Below, in pieces: positions 44,906 through 53,931 of a DNA stretch of 64,000 bases. The position numbers and the translations under genes were made by a program. The DNA is taken from positions 62,001-126,000 of the forward strand of contig NZ_JAODBT010000002.1 of NCBI RefSeq assembly GCF_027497995.1, in the 5' to 3' direction. How positions within the stretch are numbered: position 1 is the first letter of the stretch; each line of letters starts with the position of its first letter. The DNA is from Stenotrophomonas sp. Iso1 (GTDB lineage: Bacteria; Pseudomonadota; Gammaproteobacteria; Xanthomonadales; Xanthomonadaceae). Below the pieces are notes generated by a model that was not told the DNA's origin, made no database searches, and saw only the letters and a program-made list of their open reading frames with translations.

Positions 44906-45787
44906 TCAGCGCCGGTCAAATTTTTCCGCAAGATAGCCTTGGACCTCGGCGCGGGTCATGCGAGCTCCTTCGTGGTTGACCACGCTGAAGTCCACGCCGT
45001 TTTCCCAGAGCTGGGGAGCTGTAAGTACGGCGATGTCCTTCGATGCGGTTTTGGTCTGAAGATCAAGCAGGTAGTGGTTGAAGCCGGCCTCACGCAGCCA
45101 TGCGTCGTAACTGGAGTCGTGGTCGGTGGCGAACTGGACCTGATAGTTGCACTCCTCGCGATCGGGCGAGGGGCGGAGATCACAGCGGGCATCCCAATCG
45201 TGCAGGCCGATCCACGCGTCAGGCTCCATCTGTCGCTGTGCGCCGGCTGCCCAGAGTGCCACGCACATGCTTGCGCATTGCGATTGCACACGAACGACGA
45301 GGTTGCGGCGGCGGATCATCCGCGCCGCTTCCAGTCCCGGACCGGCGTAACCGCCGCCGCTGGTGATGTCGATACGTTGCAATGACGGGTTGGCTTCCAA
45401 TGCGGCGCGCAGATCAGTGGCGAAATTCGCGCCGACACTGCCTTCAATGCGCAACACGCTGCCTTGCTCCTGCACCACCATGCGGGCTTCATCCGGGGCG
45501 GTCAGCGTGGTGGCCTTCTCGCCCTGTATCACCATGGCTCCGCGCTTGGCGGCAGGAGGTGTGGCGGGCGGGGTTTCGGATTCGACCGCCGTTGCGGTGG
45601 CTTCGGAATCTGCCGGTGCTGGCTTTTTATTGCCAAGAAACCAGGCGCCAATTACCAGCGCAATTGCTGCAAACGCGAGCTTGCCCAGACTGAGGCCGCC
45701 AGAACGCGGTGCGGGGCGTGGTGCAGGCCGCGCAGGCCGCATAGGTGGCGCGGGTGGTTGCTCGCTGGGTTCCTGTTCGGTTTGCAT
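44906..45787 (-). CDS. Membrane-anchored ClpP/crotonase-fold protein
   Basis: A 293-residue protein. The first 30 residues are Pro/Arg-rich and cytoplasmic, followed by one membrane segment (residues 36-52) and an Ala/Pro/Thr-rich linker. The domain from about residue 100 resembles the ClpP-like serine protease fold. ITSGGGYAGPGLEAARMI forms the oxyanion strand, Ser173 lies in SQCASMCVALWAAG and His196 in WIGLHDWDA. These mirror the Ser-His arrangement of ClpP and SppA relatives. I infer a periplasmic-facing protease-like protein with unknown target. It stands alone, with no operon partner evident. Confidence 0.75.
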   Translation of the reverse strand: MQTEQEPSEQPPAPPMRPARPAPRPAPRSGGLSLGKLAFAAIALVIGAWFLGNKKPAPADSEATATAVESETPPATPPAAKRGAMVIQGEKATTLTAPDEARMVVQEQGSVLRIEGSVGANFATDLRAALEANPSLQRIDITSGGGYAGPGLEAARMIRRRNLVVRVQSQCASMCVALWAAGAQRQMEPDAWIGLHDWDARCDLRPSPDREECNYQVQFATDHDSSYDAWLREAGFNHYLLDLQTKTASKDIAVLTAPQLWENGVDFSVVNHEGARMTRAEVQGYLAEKFDRR

Positions 45788-45824
45788 CCGTCCCCCTGAC
45801 GTTCCTTCGTGTGGCGGGATTCTG

Positions 45825-46178
45825 TTACGCCTGGTTGGGCGATTGCAATACGTGGTGGCCGGCGCGCGGTGAGGTTGCAGGGAGGGCTGGTGGTTCGTTG
45901 TGCTGTAGTGCCGCGGGTACGTAGCAGGGCGCCGCCGGGAGAAGACTCCAGCGCTCTATAGGGCCGCTTTTGGGTGTTGCCAATGGCGCCATAGCGCGTG
46001 TGCGGTCAGCGCCAGCATCGATGGCGCCTTCGGCGGGCGCCGCTGTCCAGTAATGATTCCAAAGCGTGCTGGCGGTAAGCCACAGCAGCAGGAGTGCGAG
46101 CAGATGCCAGCCCCATCGGGGCCAGCGTCTGCCCGTTGGCGCATCAGCACTCGATGACGTTGACGGCAAGGCCGCCAC
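45825..46178 (-). CDS. Small single-pass membrane protein overlapping the sdaA 3' end
   Basis: A predicted 117-residue protein starting with GTG at 46178, with AAGGA 8 bases upstream. The first 35 bases overlap the end of sdaA in another frame. After a short charged N-terminus comes one membrane segment ([19 protein letters not shown]) and an extracytoplasmic Ala/Pro-rich tail containing [11 protein letters not shown] do not recognise a family. The case rests on the good ribosome binding site, the clear membrane segment and a reading frame that continues well past sdaA. A chance frame remains possible. Confidence 0.45.
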   Translation of the reverse strand: MAALPSTSSSADAPTGRRWPRWGWHLLALLLLWLTASTLWNHYWTAAPAEGAIDAGADRTRAMAPLATPKSGPIERWSLLPAAPCYVPAALQHNEPPALPATSPRAGHHVLQSPNQA

Positions 46179-47526
46179 GGCTGGTTTCCTTGTACTTGTC
46201 CTGCATGTCGCGGCCAGTGTCGCGCATGGTCTTGATGACCTTGTCCAACGACACCTTGTGCTTGCCGTCGCCACGCATCGCCATACGGCTGGCGTTGATC
46301 GCCTTCACCGCGCCCATCGCGTTGCGCTCGATGCAGGGAATCTGTACCAGCCCGCCGATCGGGTCGCAGGTCAGGCCGAGGTTGTGCTCCATGCCGATTT
46401 CGGCGGCGTTTTCAATCTGTCCCGGATTGCCGCCCAGTGCGGCCATCAGGCCACCGGCAGCCATCGAACAGGCCACGCCCACTTCGCCTTGGCAACCCAC
46501 TTCGGCGCCGCTGATCGACGCGTTTTCCTTGTACAGAATGCCGATGGCCGCAGCGGTGAGCATGAAATTGAAGATGCCCTGCTCGTTGCTGCCGGGGCAG
46601 AAACGGTCGTAGTAATGCAGCACCGAGGGAATGATGCCGGCCGCGCCATTGGTGGGCGCGGTGACGACACGGCCGCCGGCGGCGTTTTCTTCATTCACGG
46701 CCAGGGCGTACAGGTTCACCCAGTCCAGCGTGGTCAGCGGATCGCGCATGGCCGCTTCTGGGCGCTCGGACAGCTCGCGATACAGCGCGGGTGCGCGACG
46801 GCTGACGTTGAGCCCGCCGGGCAGGGTGCCTTCGGAGCGGATGCCGCGGGTCACGCAGGACTGCATGGCGTCCCAGAGTTCGCGCAGGCCGGCACGGATC
46901 TCATCCTCGCTGCGCCAGCACTTCTCGTTTTCGAAGATCATCTGGGCGATGCTCAGACCACTGCGCGCGGCCTGCGCCAGCAGCTCGTCGCCGCTTTTGA
47001 ACGGGTAGGGCACCGGCGTCTGGTCGGGCACGATGCGGTCGTCGGCGGCGTCGTCCTCGTTGACCACGAAACCGCCACCCACCGAGTAGTAATCGCGCGT
47101 GGCGATGATCTGGTCATCGGCGTCATAGGCGGTGAAGCGCATGCCGTTGGTGTGGTACGGCAGTTTCTGGCGCTTGTTCATGGCCAGGTCGCGCTTCTCG
47201 TCGAAGGCAATCTCGCGCTGGCCCATCAGGTTGATGCGCTTGCTGGAACGGATGCGCTCCAGCGCGGCAGGAATGACGTCCGGGTCGATCTCGTTCGGGC
47301 GGTGGCCTTCCAGGCCCAGCAGTACCGCTTTGTCGGTGCCGTGGCCACGGCCGGTGAGGGCCAGCGAACCGAACACCTCGGCGCGGATGCGCACCACGTC
47401 CTGCAGGCGGCCCGGATCCAGCAGCCAGCGGTGCACAAAGCGCTCGGCCGCGCGCATGGGGCCCACGGTGTGTGACGAACTCGGGCCGATGCCGATCTTG
47501 AACAGGTCGAACGTACTGACGGACAT
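46144..47526 (-). CDS. sdaA: L-serine ammonia-lyase (iron-sulfur, SdaA type)
   Basis: A 460-residue L-serine dehydratase converting serine to pyruvate and ammonia. The single-chain SdaA layout is complete. The N-terminal beta domain holds the [14 protein letters not shown] motif. The C-terminal alpha domain holds cluster cysteines near 346 ([13 protein letters not shown]), 387 ([10 protein letters not shown]) and 398 ([11 protein letters not shown]). The protein ends in Cys460, as in other family members whose terminal cysteine reaches the cluster. The start is ATG at 47526. It is divergent from the glutaredoxin-like gene. Confidence 0.96.
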   Translation of the reverse strand: MSVSTFDLFKIGIGPSSSHTVGPMRAAERFVHRWLLDPGRLQDVVRIRAEVFGSLALTGRGHGTDKAVLLGLEGHRPNEIDPDVIPAALERIRSSKRINLMGQREIAFDEKRDLAMNKRQKLPYHTNGMRFTAYDADDQIIATRDYYSVGGGFVVNEDDAADDRIVPDQTPVPYPFKSGDELLAQAARSGLSIAQMIFENEKCWRSEDEIRAGLRELWDAMQSCVTRGIRSEGTLPGGLNVSRRAPALYRELSERPEAAMRDPLTTLDWVNLYALAVNEENAAGGRVVTAPTNGAAGIIPSVLHYYDRFCPGSNEQGIFNFMLTAAAIGILYKENASISGAEVGCQGEVGVACSMAAGGLMAALGGNPGQIENAAEIGMEHNLGLTCDPIGGLVQIPCIERNAMGAVKAINASRMAMRGDGKHKVSLDKVIKTMRDTGRDMQDKYKETSRGGLAVNVIEC

Positions 47527-47622
47527 GCGTATTTCTGCGGACTGCGTAGAGAGGCCGCTATTCTACGGGCTCGCCGCCGCTGGCCTTGCCTGCAGCGCAG
47601 CATTCCCCCGGTGGAGCAAAGA

Positions 47623-47856
47623 ATGAGCGGATTGGTTCTGTATCAGCGCGACGACTGCCATCTGTGCGATCTGGCGCTGGCGGTGTTGGCGCAGGCCCGG
47701 GCCCCGGAGTTCGACAGCGTGTTCATCGACGAGGACGCCGTGCTGGAAGACCGCTACGGCGTGCGCGTGCCGGTGTTGCGCGATGGCACAGGCCGCGAGC
47801 TGGATTGGCCGTTTGATGTGGCACAGCTGAGCACGTGGTTGGGTGGCGGGTACTGA
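47623..47856 (+). CDS. Glutaredoxin-like small protein (DUF836 type)
   Basis: A 77-residue thioredoxin-fold protein with the redox motif C-H-L-C in LYQRDDCHLCDLAL. VRVPVLRDGTGRELDWPFD, with its cis-proline, follows. I chose ATG at 47623 over an upstream GTG because GGAG lies 7 bases before it. The fold suggests thiol-disulfide exchange in the cytoplasm, but partners are unknown. It diverges from sdaA across about 95 bases. Confidence 0.85.
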   Translation: MSGLVLYQRDDCHLCDLALAVLAQARAPEFDSVFIDEDAVLEDRYGVRVPVLRDGTGRELDWPFDVAQLSTWLGGGY

Positions 47857-47881
47857 CGGGCGCTCTGCGTCTGCGTCGGGC

Positions 47882-48544
47882 TCAGACCACCTGACGGGCC
47901 GGATCGCTTAGTTCCAGCTCGCGCAGCACCACGCTGGCCTGGGTACGGTTGCGCACGGCGAGGCGCTCGAAAATTGCCGACAGATGCGCCTTGACGGTGC
48001 GTTCCTGAACGTCCAGCCGGTCGGCAATCTGCTTGTTGAGCAGACCTTCGGCTACCAGCACCAGCACGCGGAACTGTTGTGGCGACAAACTGGCCAGACG
48101 CGCGGCCAGCTCGCTGTCGTGGCGCGAGGATTGTGCCCGGGTCACCGAGGCGCGCAGCGACGCCGGCAGCCATTGCTCGCAGGCCATCACGCAGCGAATG
48201 GCGTCGTGCAGTTCGTTCAACCCGGAACTCTTGGGCAGGTAACCGGCAGCACCGTGATCGAGCGCGCGGCGGACCACGCGCGGGTCGTCATTGGCCGAGA
48301 CCACGATCACCGCCACGCCCGGGTGTTGGGCGCGGATGGCGGCCAACCCCGCCAAACCGTGGTTGCCGGGCATGTGCAGGTCCAGCAGGATCAAGTCGGT
48401 GTCCGGCGCGGCATCCAGCGCGGCCAGCACGCCCTCCAGTGATTCGGCCTCCCGCACCTGCATGCCGCTGACCGCATCGCTTGCCGCTTGACGCAAGGCA
48501 GCGCGGAACAGGGGATGGTCGTCGGCGATCAGCAGGCTTGGCAT
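47882..48544 (-). CDS. NarL/LuxR-family response regulator
   Basis: A 220-residue response regulator. The receiver domain has the acidic pair in LIADDHPLF, acceptor Asp55 in LILLDLHMPGN and the lysine in GYLPKSS. The C-terminal LuxR helix-turn-helix contains LSPQQFRVLVLVAEGLLNKQIAD and VQERTVKAHLSAIFERLAVRNRTQA. I chose ATG at 48544 (MPSLLIADD). No histidine kinase is adjacent, so it is an orphan here. The nearest possible targets are the 3-hydroxybutyrate genes to the right. Confidence 0.92.
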   Translation of the reverse strand: MPSLLIADDHPLFRAALRQAASDAVSGMQVREAESLEGVLAALDAAPDTDLILLDLHMPGNHGLAGLAAIRAQHPGVAVIVVSANDDPRVVRRALDHGAAGYLPKSSGLNELHDAIRCVMACEQWLPASLRASVTRAQSSRHDSELAARLASLSPQQFRVLVLVAEGLLNKQIADRLDVQERTVKAHLSAIFERLAVRNRTQASVVLRELELSDPARQVV

Positions 48545-48729
48545 GTAGGGCAACAATGGGTGAACAGGGGTGAGTAGAGGCCGAAGCAGGCGTAAAGGCA
48601 ACAGGCCAGAAATGAGCGGGCGGGTTGGGAGTGAGTGAAGAAGCGAGATGCGTGAGAGAAAAGCGAAACTCAGCTTTGGCTCCCGCTTCTGCTCTGGTCT
48701 TCCCTCACGCCGCTCCGCTCACTGCAGCA

Positions 48730-49527
48730 TCACTGCGCTGTCCACGCTCCATCCATCGGCAGGGCGGCGCCGGTGACGTTGTGGGATTCGCGACGACACA
48801 GCCACACCGCCATCGCAGCGATGTCCTCGGGCAGCGACATGCGCAGGCTCGGTTGCTTCTCTTCGAGCAGGGCTCGCACGCCGTCTTCGCGGCTGCCGCC
48901 ATTGCGATGGGCCTGGATCTGCGGCTCGATCAGCGGGGTTTCCACCCAGCCGGGGCAGATGCAATTGACGGTGACGCCACCGCTGTCGCGGCTACCGGCG
49001 GCGGCGTATTCCAGCGCGGCAACCTTGCTCAAGCCGACGATGCCGAACTTGCTGGCCACATACGGTGCCTTGTTCTTGGACGCCACCAAGCCATGCACCG
49101 AGGCGATGTTGAGCACGCGGCCGTAACCGCGTTCGGCCATGCCCGGCAGCGCGTGCTGCATGGTATGGAAGGCCGCGCTGAGGTTGATGGCGATGATGTC
49201 ATCCCACTTCTGCGCGGGCTGTTCGGCCAGCGGTGCGGCGTGCTGGATGCCGGCGCAGTTCACCAGTACATCAATCTGGCCCCAACTTTGTACCGCTTCG
49301 AGCATGCCGTTGATCTGGTCGGGTTGACGCAGGTCGGCGTCGAAGTGACGCGCCTGGCTGCCGGCGTCGGTGACGCTCTTGAGCGCGGCGTCGATCTGTT
49401 CGTCGCTGCCCAGTCCATTGATCGCAACGCGTGCGCCCGCTGCGGAGAGGGCTTGGGCAATGGCCAGGCCGATACCGGAGGTACTACCGGTTACCAATGC
49501 GGTGCGGCCTTGCAGAAAGCGGTCCAT
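48730..49527 (-). CDS. 3-hydroxybutyrate dehydrogenase (SDR family)
   Basis: A 265-residue classical short-chain dehydrogenase. The NAD site is TGSTSGIGLAIAQAL, and NCAG follows at residue 90. The catalytic Ser143, Tyr156 and Lys160 lie in NIASVHGLVASKNKAPYVASK. The SVHG, KNKAPYVASKFG and NCICPGWVETPLIE segments are characteristic of bacterial D-3-hydroxybutyrate dehydrogenases, which yield acetoacetate. I chose ATG at 49527, with GGAG 6 bases upstream. It is divergent from a 3-hydroxybutyrate oligomer hydrolase, which supports the substrate. Confidence 0.88.
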   Translation of the reverse strand: MDRFLQGRTALVTGSTSGIGLAIAQALSAAGARVAINGLGSDEQIDAALKSVTDAGSQARHFDADLRQPDQINGMLEAVQSWGQIDVLVNCAGIQHAAPLAEQPAQKWDDIIAINLSAAFHTMQHALPGMAERGYGRVLNIASVHGLVASKNKAPYVASKFGIVGLSKVAALEYAAAGSRDSGGVTVNCICPGWVETPLIEPQIQAHRNGGSREDGVRALLEEKQPSLRMSLPEDIAAMAVWLCRRESHNVTGAALPMDGAWTAQ

Positions 49528-49592
49528 GGGGGACTCCATAAAAACGTGGGGAAGTGCAGGGAACGTAGCAGCCAGCGTGCTAAAGGCGTGTG

Positions 49593-49604
49593 GTACCAAA
49601 GTAC
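49593..49604. promoter_or_regulatory. GTAC-CAAA-GTAC element in the divergent promoter region
   Basis: The two GTAC arms with a 4-base spacer lie between the divergent 3-hydroxybutyrate dehydrogenase and oligomer hydrolase genes. An activator such as the nearby orphan NarL-type regulator could bind here. This is inference from position and symmetry only. Confidence 0.3.
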
Positions 49605-49641
49605 GATGAGCCGGCCCGGGTGCCTCTGCTAGGGTGCGCCC

Positions 49642-51474
49642 ATGAGCCAATCCCTATTGCGCGCCGCCTGCGGCCTATTCGTCGGACTGAGCCTGGCCTC
49701 CTGTGCCAGCGGCCCAGCCTCCAAGTCCGTGGAGCCTTCCATGTTCAGCAACGAACTCCGCAGCGATCATCGCGGCAGCGACGATCTGCTCACCGCCGGG
49801 CTGGGCTTGACGGGTCTGCGCAGCATGGCGCCACCGGCCTTCGCCGATCCCAACGCACCGACGGTGGAAGAGCTGCGCCGACGCGCGCTGTGGGGCAGCT
49901 GGCGCGGCATTGCCGATCTGGCTCCGGGCGGTGGTTATGGCGAGGTGTTCGGTAGCCTGGCAGCGGCGCCGGGGCGCGAATATTCGGCCTATGCACGGTT
50001 GCCCGGCGCCAAACAGCCCCACCGCGTGCTGACGCAGGTGCCCGACAACTTCGATCTTGAAAAGCGCTGCGTGCTGGTCGCACCGGCCTCCGGCTCGCGC
50101 GGCATCTACGGTGCGGTATCGGTGGCAGCGGCCTGGGGCCTGCCCAAGGGGTGTGCGGTGGTCTACACCGACAAGGGCGCGGGCAGCGATTATTACGATC
50201 TCAATGCGCAGATGGGGGTGCGTGCCAACGGCACCGTGGGTGCATTGGGCGAGGTCGCCGACCTGGCCTTCGTGCCGGATGCACCCGTCAACGCGTCGGG
50301 CGTGGCGTTCAAGCATGCGCACTCCAAGGACAACCCGGAAGCCGACTGGGGCCGCCATGTGAAGCAGGCGGCCGAGTTCGCACTGTTGGCGCTGGAGCAG
50401 GCCTATCCGCAGGCAGCGCCCTTCACCTTCGACAACACCCGCATCATCGCCGTGGGCATTTCCAACGGTGGCGGCGCGGTGCTGCGTGCCGCCGAGTTGG
50501 AAGGCGACTGGCTGGATGCAGTGGTTGCCGGTGAGCCCAGTATCTATTCCGATGGTCCGGGCGCCCGCGCCCTGTACGACTACACCACCGAGGCGGCGCT
50601 GTTGATGCCGTGCGCGCAGCTGCATATGAGCAATCTGCCCCAGCCACCGATGACTGCTGCCTTGCAGGCGGGTGCCGCAATGCGTTGCGCCGCGTTGGCG
50701 GCCGAGGGTGTCATCAGCGGCGCTACCCCAGCAGCGCAGGCCAAGTCGGCTTACGAACTGATGATGAGCAAGGGCTGGACCGACGAAGCGTTGCGTGCCG
50801 GTGCCTTGTCCACCGGCTTCGACCTGTGGCGTGCCATCGCCGCAACCTATGCATCGGCCTACGGCCGTTATGGCGTGGGCGAGCATCCGTGCGGCTTCAG
50901 CTTTGCCGCGCAGAACCCCGACTTCTCGCCGCGCGCCTCTACTGCCGCCGAACGCGCGGCATGGATATCCGATGGCAGCGGCATTCCGCCGGGCGCGGGT
51001 GTGGGCTTGTTGGACAGCAAGGTGCAGCTGCCGGATCTGACCTACGCTGGCCTGAAGTGCCTGCGGGGTTTGTGGGACGGGCAGAGTGAGGATGCCAAAC
51101 GCGTGCAGGCCGGGATCCAGGCCACCCGCGCCGGGCTCCCGCGCAAGGGGCTGCCGGTGATGGTGATTCACGGCACCGACGATGGCTTGATTCCTCCGGC
51201 CTTCAGCAGTGCGCCGTATGCCGCTGCAGCAAACGCTGCTGGGCGCGAAGTGAGCTACTGGCAGGTGCGCCATGTGCAGCACTTCGACGGATTCCTCGGC
51301 CTGCCGGATTACGGCGCGCGCTATCTGCCGCTGCTGCCGTATGTGTATGCGGCGCTGGATCGTGTGCAGGCGCGCTTGGATAATGGTGCCGCGTTGCCGG
51401 CCAGCGCGGTGATTGCCACCACGCCGCGTGCAGGCAAGCCGCTGACGGCGGAGCATTTGGCAATGCCGCGTTGA
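49642..51474 (+). CDS. D-(-)-3-hydroxybutyrate oligomer hydrolase (lipoprotein)
   Basis: A 610-residue protein of the 3-hydroxybutyrate oligomer hydrolase family, which cleaves short poly-3-hydroxybutyrate chains to monomers. The N-terminus is a lipoprotein signal with lipobox LASC (GLSLASCASGPA), so it is probably anchored in the envelope. Family stretches include RCVLVAPASGSRGIYGAVS, YTDKGAGSDYYDL and the nucleophile region IAVGISNGGGAVLRAAE (G-I-S-N-G). QVRHVQHFDGFL lies near the end. Its product is the substrate of the divergent dehydrogenase. No phaC is in the window, so the polymer source may be external. Confidence 0.9.
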   Translation: MSQSLLRAACGLFVGLSLASCASGPASKSVEPSMFSNELRSDHRGSDDLLTAGLGLTGLRSMAPPAFADPNAPTVEELRRRALWGSWRGIADLAPGGGYGEVFGSLAAAPGREYSAYARLPGAKQPHRVLTQVPDNFDLEKRCVLVAPASGSRGIYGAVSVAAAWGLPKGCAVVYTDKGAGSDYYDLNAQMGVRANGTVGALGEVADLAFVPDAPVNASGVAFKHAHSKDNPEADWGRHVKQAAEFALLALEQAYPQAAPFTFDNTRIIAVGISNGGGAVLRAAELEGDWLDAVVAGEPSIYSDGPGARALYDYTTEAALLMPCAQLHMSNLPQPPMTAALQAGAAMRCAALAAEGVISGATPAAQAKSAYELMMSKGWTDEALRAGALSTGFDLWRAIAATYASAYGRYGVGEHPCGFSFAAQNPDFSPRASTAAERAAWISDGSGIPPGAGVGLLDSKVQLPDLTYAGLKCLRGLWDGQSEDAKRVQAGIQATRAGLPRKGLPVMVIHGTDDGLIPPAFSSAPYAAAANAAGREVSYWQVRHVQHFDGFLGLPDYGARYLPLLPYVYAALDRVQARLDNGAALPASAVIATTPRAGKPLTAEHLAMPR

Positions 51475-51648
51475 CCCATTCGCCTTGGGAGCAGTTTCAG
51501 CCGTGAAGCACGCAATGCTTGCCGGCATGTGGCCTCGGCAATCCGTCGCTGGTTGACGGGTTGCGCCCTGCCTGAAGTCCCCGTGGCTTTGCGGCGGAGG
51601 CGGCTCTTGCACATGCGTTGAGTTACGCGACGATGGCATCATGCGGCG

Positions 51649-52245
51649 ATGGATATTCTCAACGCCCCTTCCCGCATCCTCCCTTCAGCTGACTATCACC
51701 GCGAACGCTGGCGCAATGGCCAGGGCTGGACCCGCGAAATCCTGCGTCTGCCCGAGCAGGGCGATTGGCAGCTACGTTTGTCGATTGCCGAGATCGAGCA
51801 GGACGCAGCGTTTTCCACCTTCCCCGGCGTGGAGCGCGAACTGGTACTGCTGCAGGGCGAAGGGCTGCGGCTGCGCTTTGCCGATGGCCGCTGTGAGACC
51901 TTGCTGCCGCCGTATCAACGGCTGCGTTTTGCCGGTGAAGAAGATATTGCCGGAGCGTTGGTCGATGGGGTGACACAGGATTTCAACCTGATGTGGCGCC
52001 GCGATGTACTGCAGGCCGAGCTGCTGCACCGGCCGCTGGTCGGCAGCATGTTGTTCTTCACTGAGCCGCAGGCGGCATGGGCAATTCATCTATTGGCTGG
52101 ACAGGCGGAGTTTGAAGACGGCGCGCTGGCTGCGATGTCCGCAGGTGATACCGCTTGGTTGGGCGCCGGCGAGCGCAGACGTTTCGCGTTGAATGGTGGT
52201 GGCGAGCTGCTGGCCATTCGCGTGACCCCGGCAGCCACGCTGTAG
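51649..52245 (+). CDS. hutD: HutD/Ves-family protein
   Basis: A 198-residue cupin-like protein of the HutD (DUF886) family, found beside histidine-utilisation genes in many bacteria. Typical pieces are WRNGQGWTREILRLP, WQLRLSIAEIEQDAAFSTFPG and FNLMWRRDVLQAEL. No other hut genes are in the window, so it is separated from its usual operon. HutD is thought to buffer histidine or urocanate catabolism; the mechanism is unsettled. Its stop codon TAG lies inside the GTAG head of a REP-like repeat. Confidence 0.88.
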   Translation: MDILNAPSRILPSADYHRERWRNGQGWTREILRLPEQGDWQLRLSIAEIEQDAAFSTFPGVERELVLLQGEGLRLRFADGRCETLLPPYQRLRFAGEEDIAGALVDGVTQDFNLMWRRDVLQAELLHRPLVGSMLFFTEPQAAWAIHLLAGQAEFEDGALAAMSAGDTAWLGAGERRRFALNGGGELLAIRVTPAATL

Positions 52246-52312
52246 AGCGGAGCCATGCTCCGCTGAGGCCTTGCCGATTGAGCTTCGTGCCGAGCATGGC
52301 TCGGCAATAACG
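52242..52312. repeat. GTAG-headed REP element (Stenotrophomonas SMAG-like), paired hairpins
   Basis: GTAG (52242-52245) is followed by the hairpin AGCGGAGC-CAT-GCTCCGCT. A second hairpin, GCCGAGC-ATG-GCTCGGC, lies at 52290-52306. Stenotrophomonas genomes contain many repeats with a GTAG head and a stem around CATG, and this copy fits. The second hairpin has lost a clear CTAC end. The element lies between the convergent hutD and flavoprotein genes and may end both transcripts. Confidence 0.7.
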
Positions 52313-52320
52313 CGGGTTTG

Positions 52321-53931
52321 TCAGTACACGTCGCGGCGATAACGGCCGGCGATGCGCAACGCCTCATGCGCCTCTGCGCCGAGTGCCTGCGCGATGACGG
52401 CATCCACTGCGGGTGCCATGCCCTGCAGGCTGCCACAGACCAGGATCGTTGCACCTTGTTCAACCCACTCGCGCAGTCGCTGTGCATGCGCGGCGAACGC
52501 GTCCTGCACATAGTGGAACTGGTCACCGTCACGGCTGAACACGGCATCCAGGTGTTCGATACCACCGTCACGCTGCCACTGCAGCAACTCGTTGCCGAAG
52601 TGGAAGTCGTGGCTGACGTTGCGCTCGCCGAACAGCAACCAATTGCGCTGCGCGCCGGCGTCGATACGCGCACGCAGGTGCGCACGCAATCCCGCGATGC
52701 CGGTGCCGTTGCCAATCAGGATCAGCGGTGCGTCTCCGAGCGGCGGGTGAAAATTGCGGTTGCTGCGCAGTCGTAGATCGATGGTGTCGCCAGGTACGGT
52801 GTAATCGCACAGCCAGCCACTGGCCAGCCCGGGCGTGCCGTCCGGTCGCAGTTGGCGGCGCAGCATCAGCTGCAGTGTGCCGTCCGACGGCATCGACGCA
52901 ATGGAGTACTCGCGATGCGGCAACGGCTTGAGTGCGGCGGCAAGTGCAGTGAGGTCACCGCTTGGAATCTGCTCAGGAAAGTAGGAGACCGCCAGAACAT
53001 CACGTAGCAGGCGTCCATCCGGCAGCGACGTGGTCGTGGCGAAACCGTGCCCGATCATCCACTGGGCAACCGCATCGGGGGATTGATGCGGGCCGACCTC
53101 GGCGATGTCGCCGGCCTGCCACATCGGCAACGCGCCTTCCGCCGGAAGCAGCGTGAGGTGGAATACCGTGCCACCGACACTGCCAGGGTTGAGTGCTTGC
53201 CGCTGCTGCAGCTGCCATGGCTGGTAGGCCGGTGCGCTCCAGTCCGGCACGTCGGCGGCATTGCCACCGAGTTGGCCGAGCAACTGCTGCCAATGGCGCA
53301 GTGCATCCGGGTCGGCATTGTCCACTTCCACCGTGTCGAACAACGGGTGTGCGCCGTGTTCGCGGAGCCAGTCATCCAGTTGATGGCCGAACGCACAGAA
53401 ATGGTCGTAGGTGCGGTCGCCGAGTGCGAGCACGGCGTACTGCAGTTGCGGCAACGAGGTGGACTGCGTCATCACCCGGCTGAGGAAGGCGAGTGCGTGA
53501 TCGGGTGGATCGCCTTCGCCGGTGGTGCTGGCGATGAACAACGCGTTGTGGGTGCTGCCCAGCAACGCGGCGTCCACCTGGTCGAGCGCGCGCAGGCGGG
53601 TTTTGTGGCCGGCAGCGCGCAGGCTCTCTGCGGTGCGTTCGGCCAGCTGCTGGGCGAAACCGGTTTGACTGGCCCAGACCACCAGCACCGGCGGCACGCC
53701 GTCATCGCGGATGTCTTCTTTGCGTGGGCGCACCCGCCACCACAGCGCGAAGCAGGCCGCTGCATAGATCGCGGCTGCGACCAGAGCGCTCGTCCATTGC
53801 ACTGGCAGCGGCGACGCCAGCCACCAGCTTTCGCGCAGATGTAGACGCAGCAGCAGGAATGCCACTAGCAGCAGCGCGGCAATCATGCCGAGATTGCCGA
53901 GCACGGCACGCGGGGAGCGGTGGGAACTCAT
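52321..53931 (-). CDS. Membrane-anchored flavodoxin/ferredoxin-NADP-reductase fusion (CysJ-like)
   Basis: A 536-residue diflavin reductase. Two membrane segments lie in residues 10-65 (GNLGMIAALLLVAFLLL and WTSALVAAAIYAAACFALWW). The flavodoxin domain starts VVWASQTGFAQQLAERTAES, with STTGEGDPPDHALAF and ALGDRTYDHFCAFGH. The FAD/NADP domain has REYSIASMP and LIGNGTGIAGLRAHL, and the end resembles CysJ. It probably carries electrons from NADPH to the membrane. Its ATG overlaps the apbE stop, and it is the last gene of the PepSY-DUF2271-DUF4198-ApbE cluster. Confidence 0.9.
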   Translation of the reverse strand: MSSHRSPRAVLGNLGMIAALLLVAFLLLRLHLRESWWLASPLPVQWTSALVAAAIYAAACFALWWRVRPRKEDIRDDGVPPVLVVWASQTGFAQQLAERTAESLRAAGHKTRLRALDQVDAALLGSTHNALFIASTTGEGDPPDHALAFLSRVMTQSTSLPQLQYAVLALGDRTYDHFCAFGHQLDDWLREHGAHPLFDTVEVDNADPDALRHWQQLLGQLGGNAADVPDWSAPAYQPWQLQQRQALNPGSVGGTVFHLTLLPAEGALPMWQAGDIAEVGPHQSPDAVAQWMIGHGFATTTSLPDGRLLRDVLAVSYFPEQIPSGDLTALAAALKPLPHREYSIASMPSDGTLQLMLRRQLRPDGTPGLASGWLCDYTVPGDTIDLRLRSNRNFHPPLGDAPLILIGNGTGIAGLRAHLRARIDAGAQRNWLLFGERNVSHDFHFGNELLQWQRDGGIEHLDAVFSRDGDQFHYVQDAFAAHAQRLREWVEQGATILVCGSLQGMAPAVDAVIAQALGAEAHEALRIAGRYRRDVY

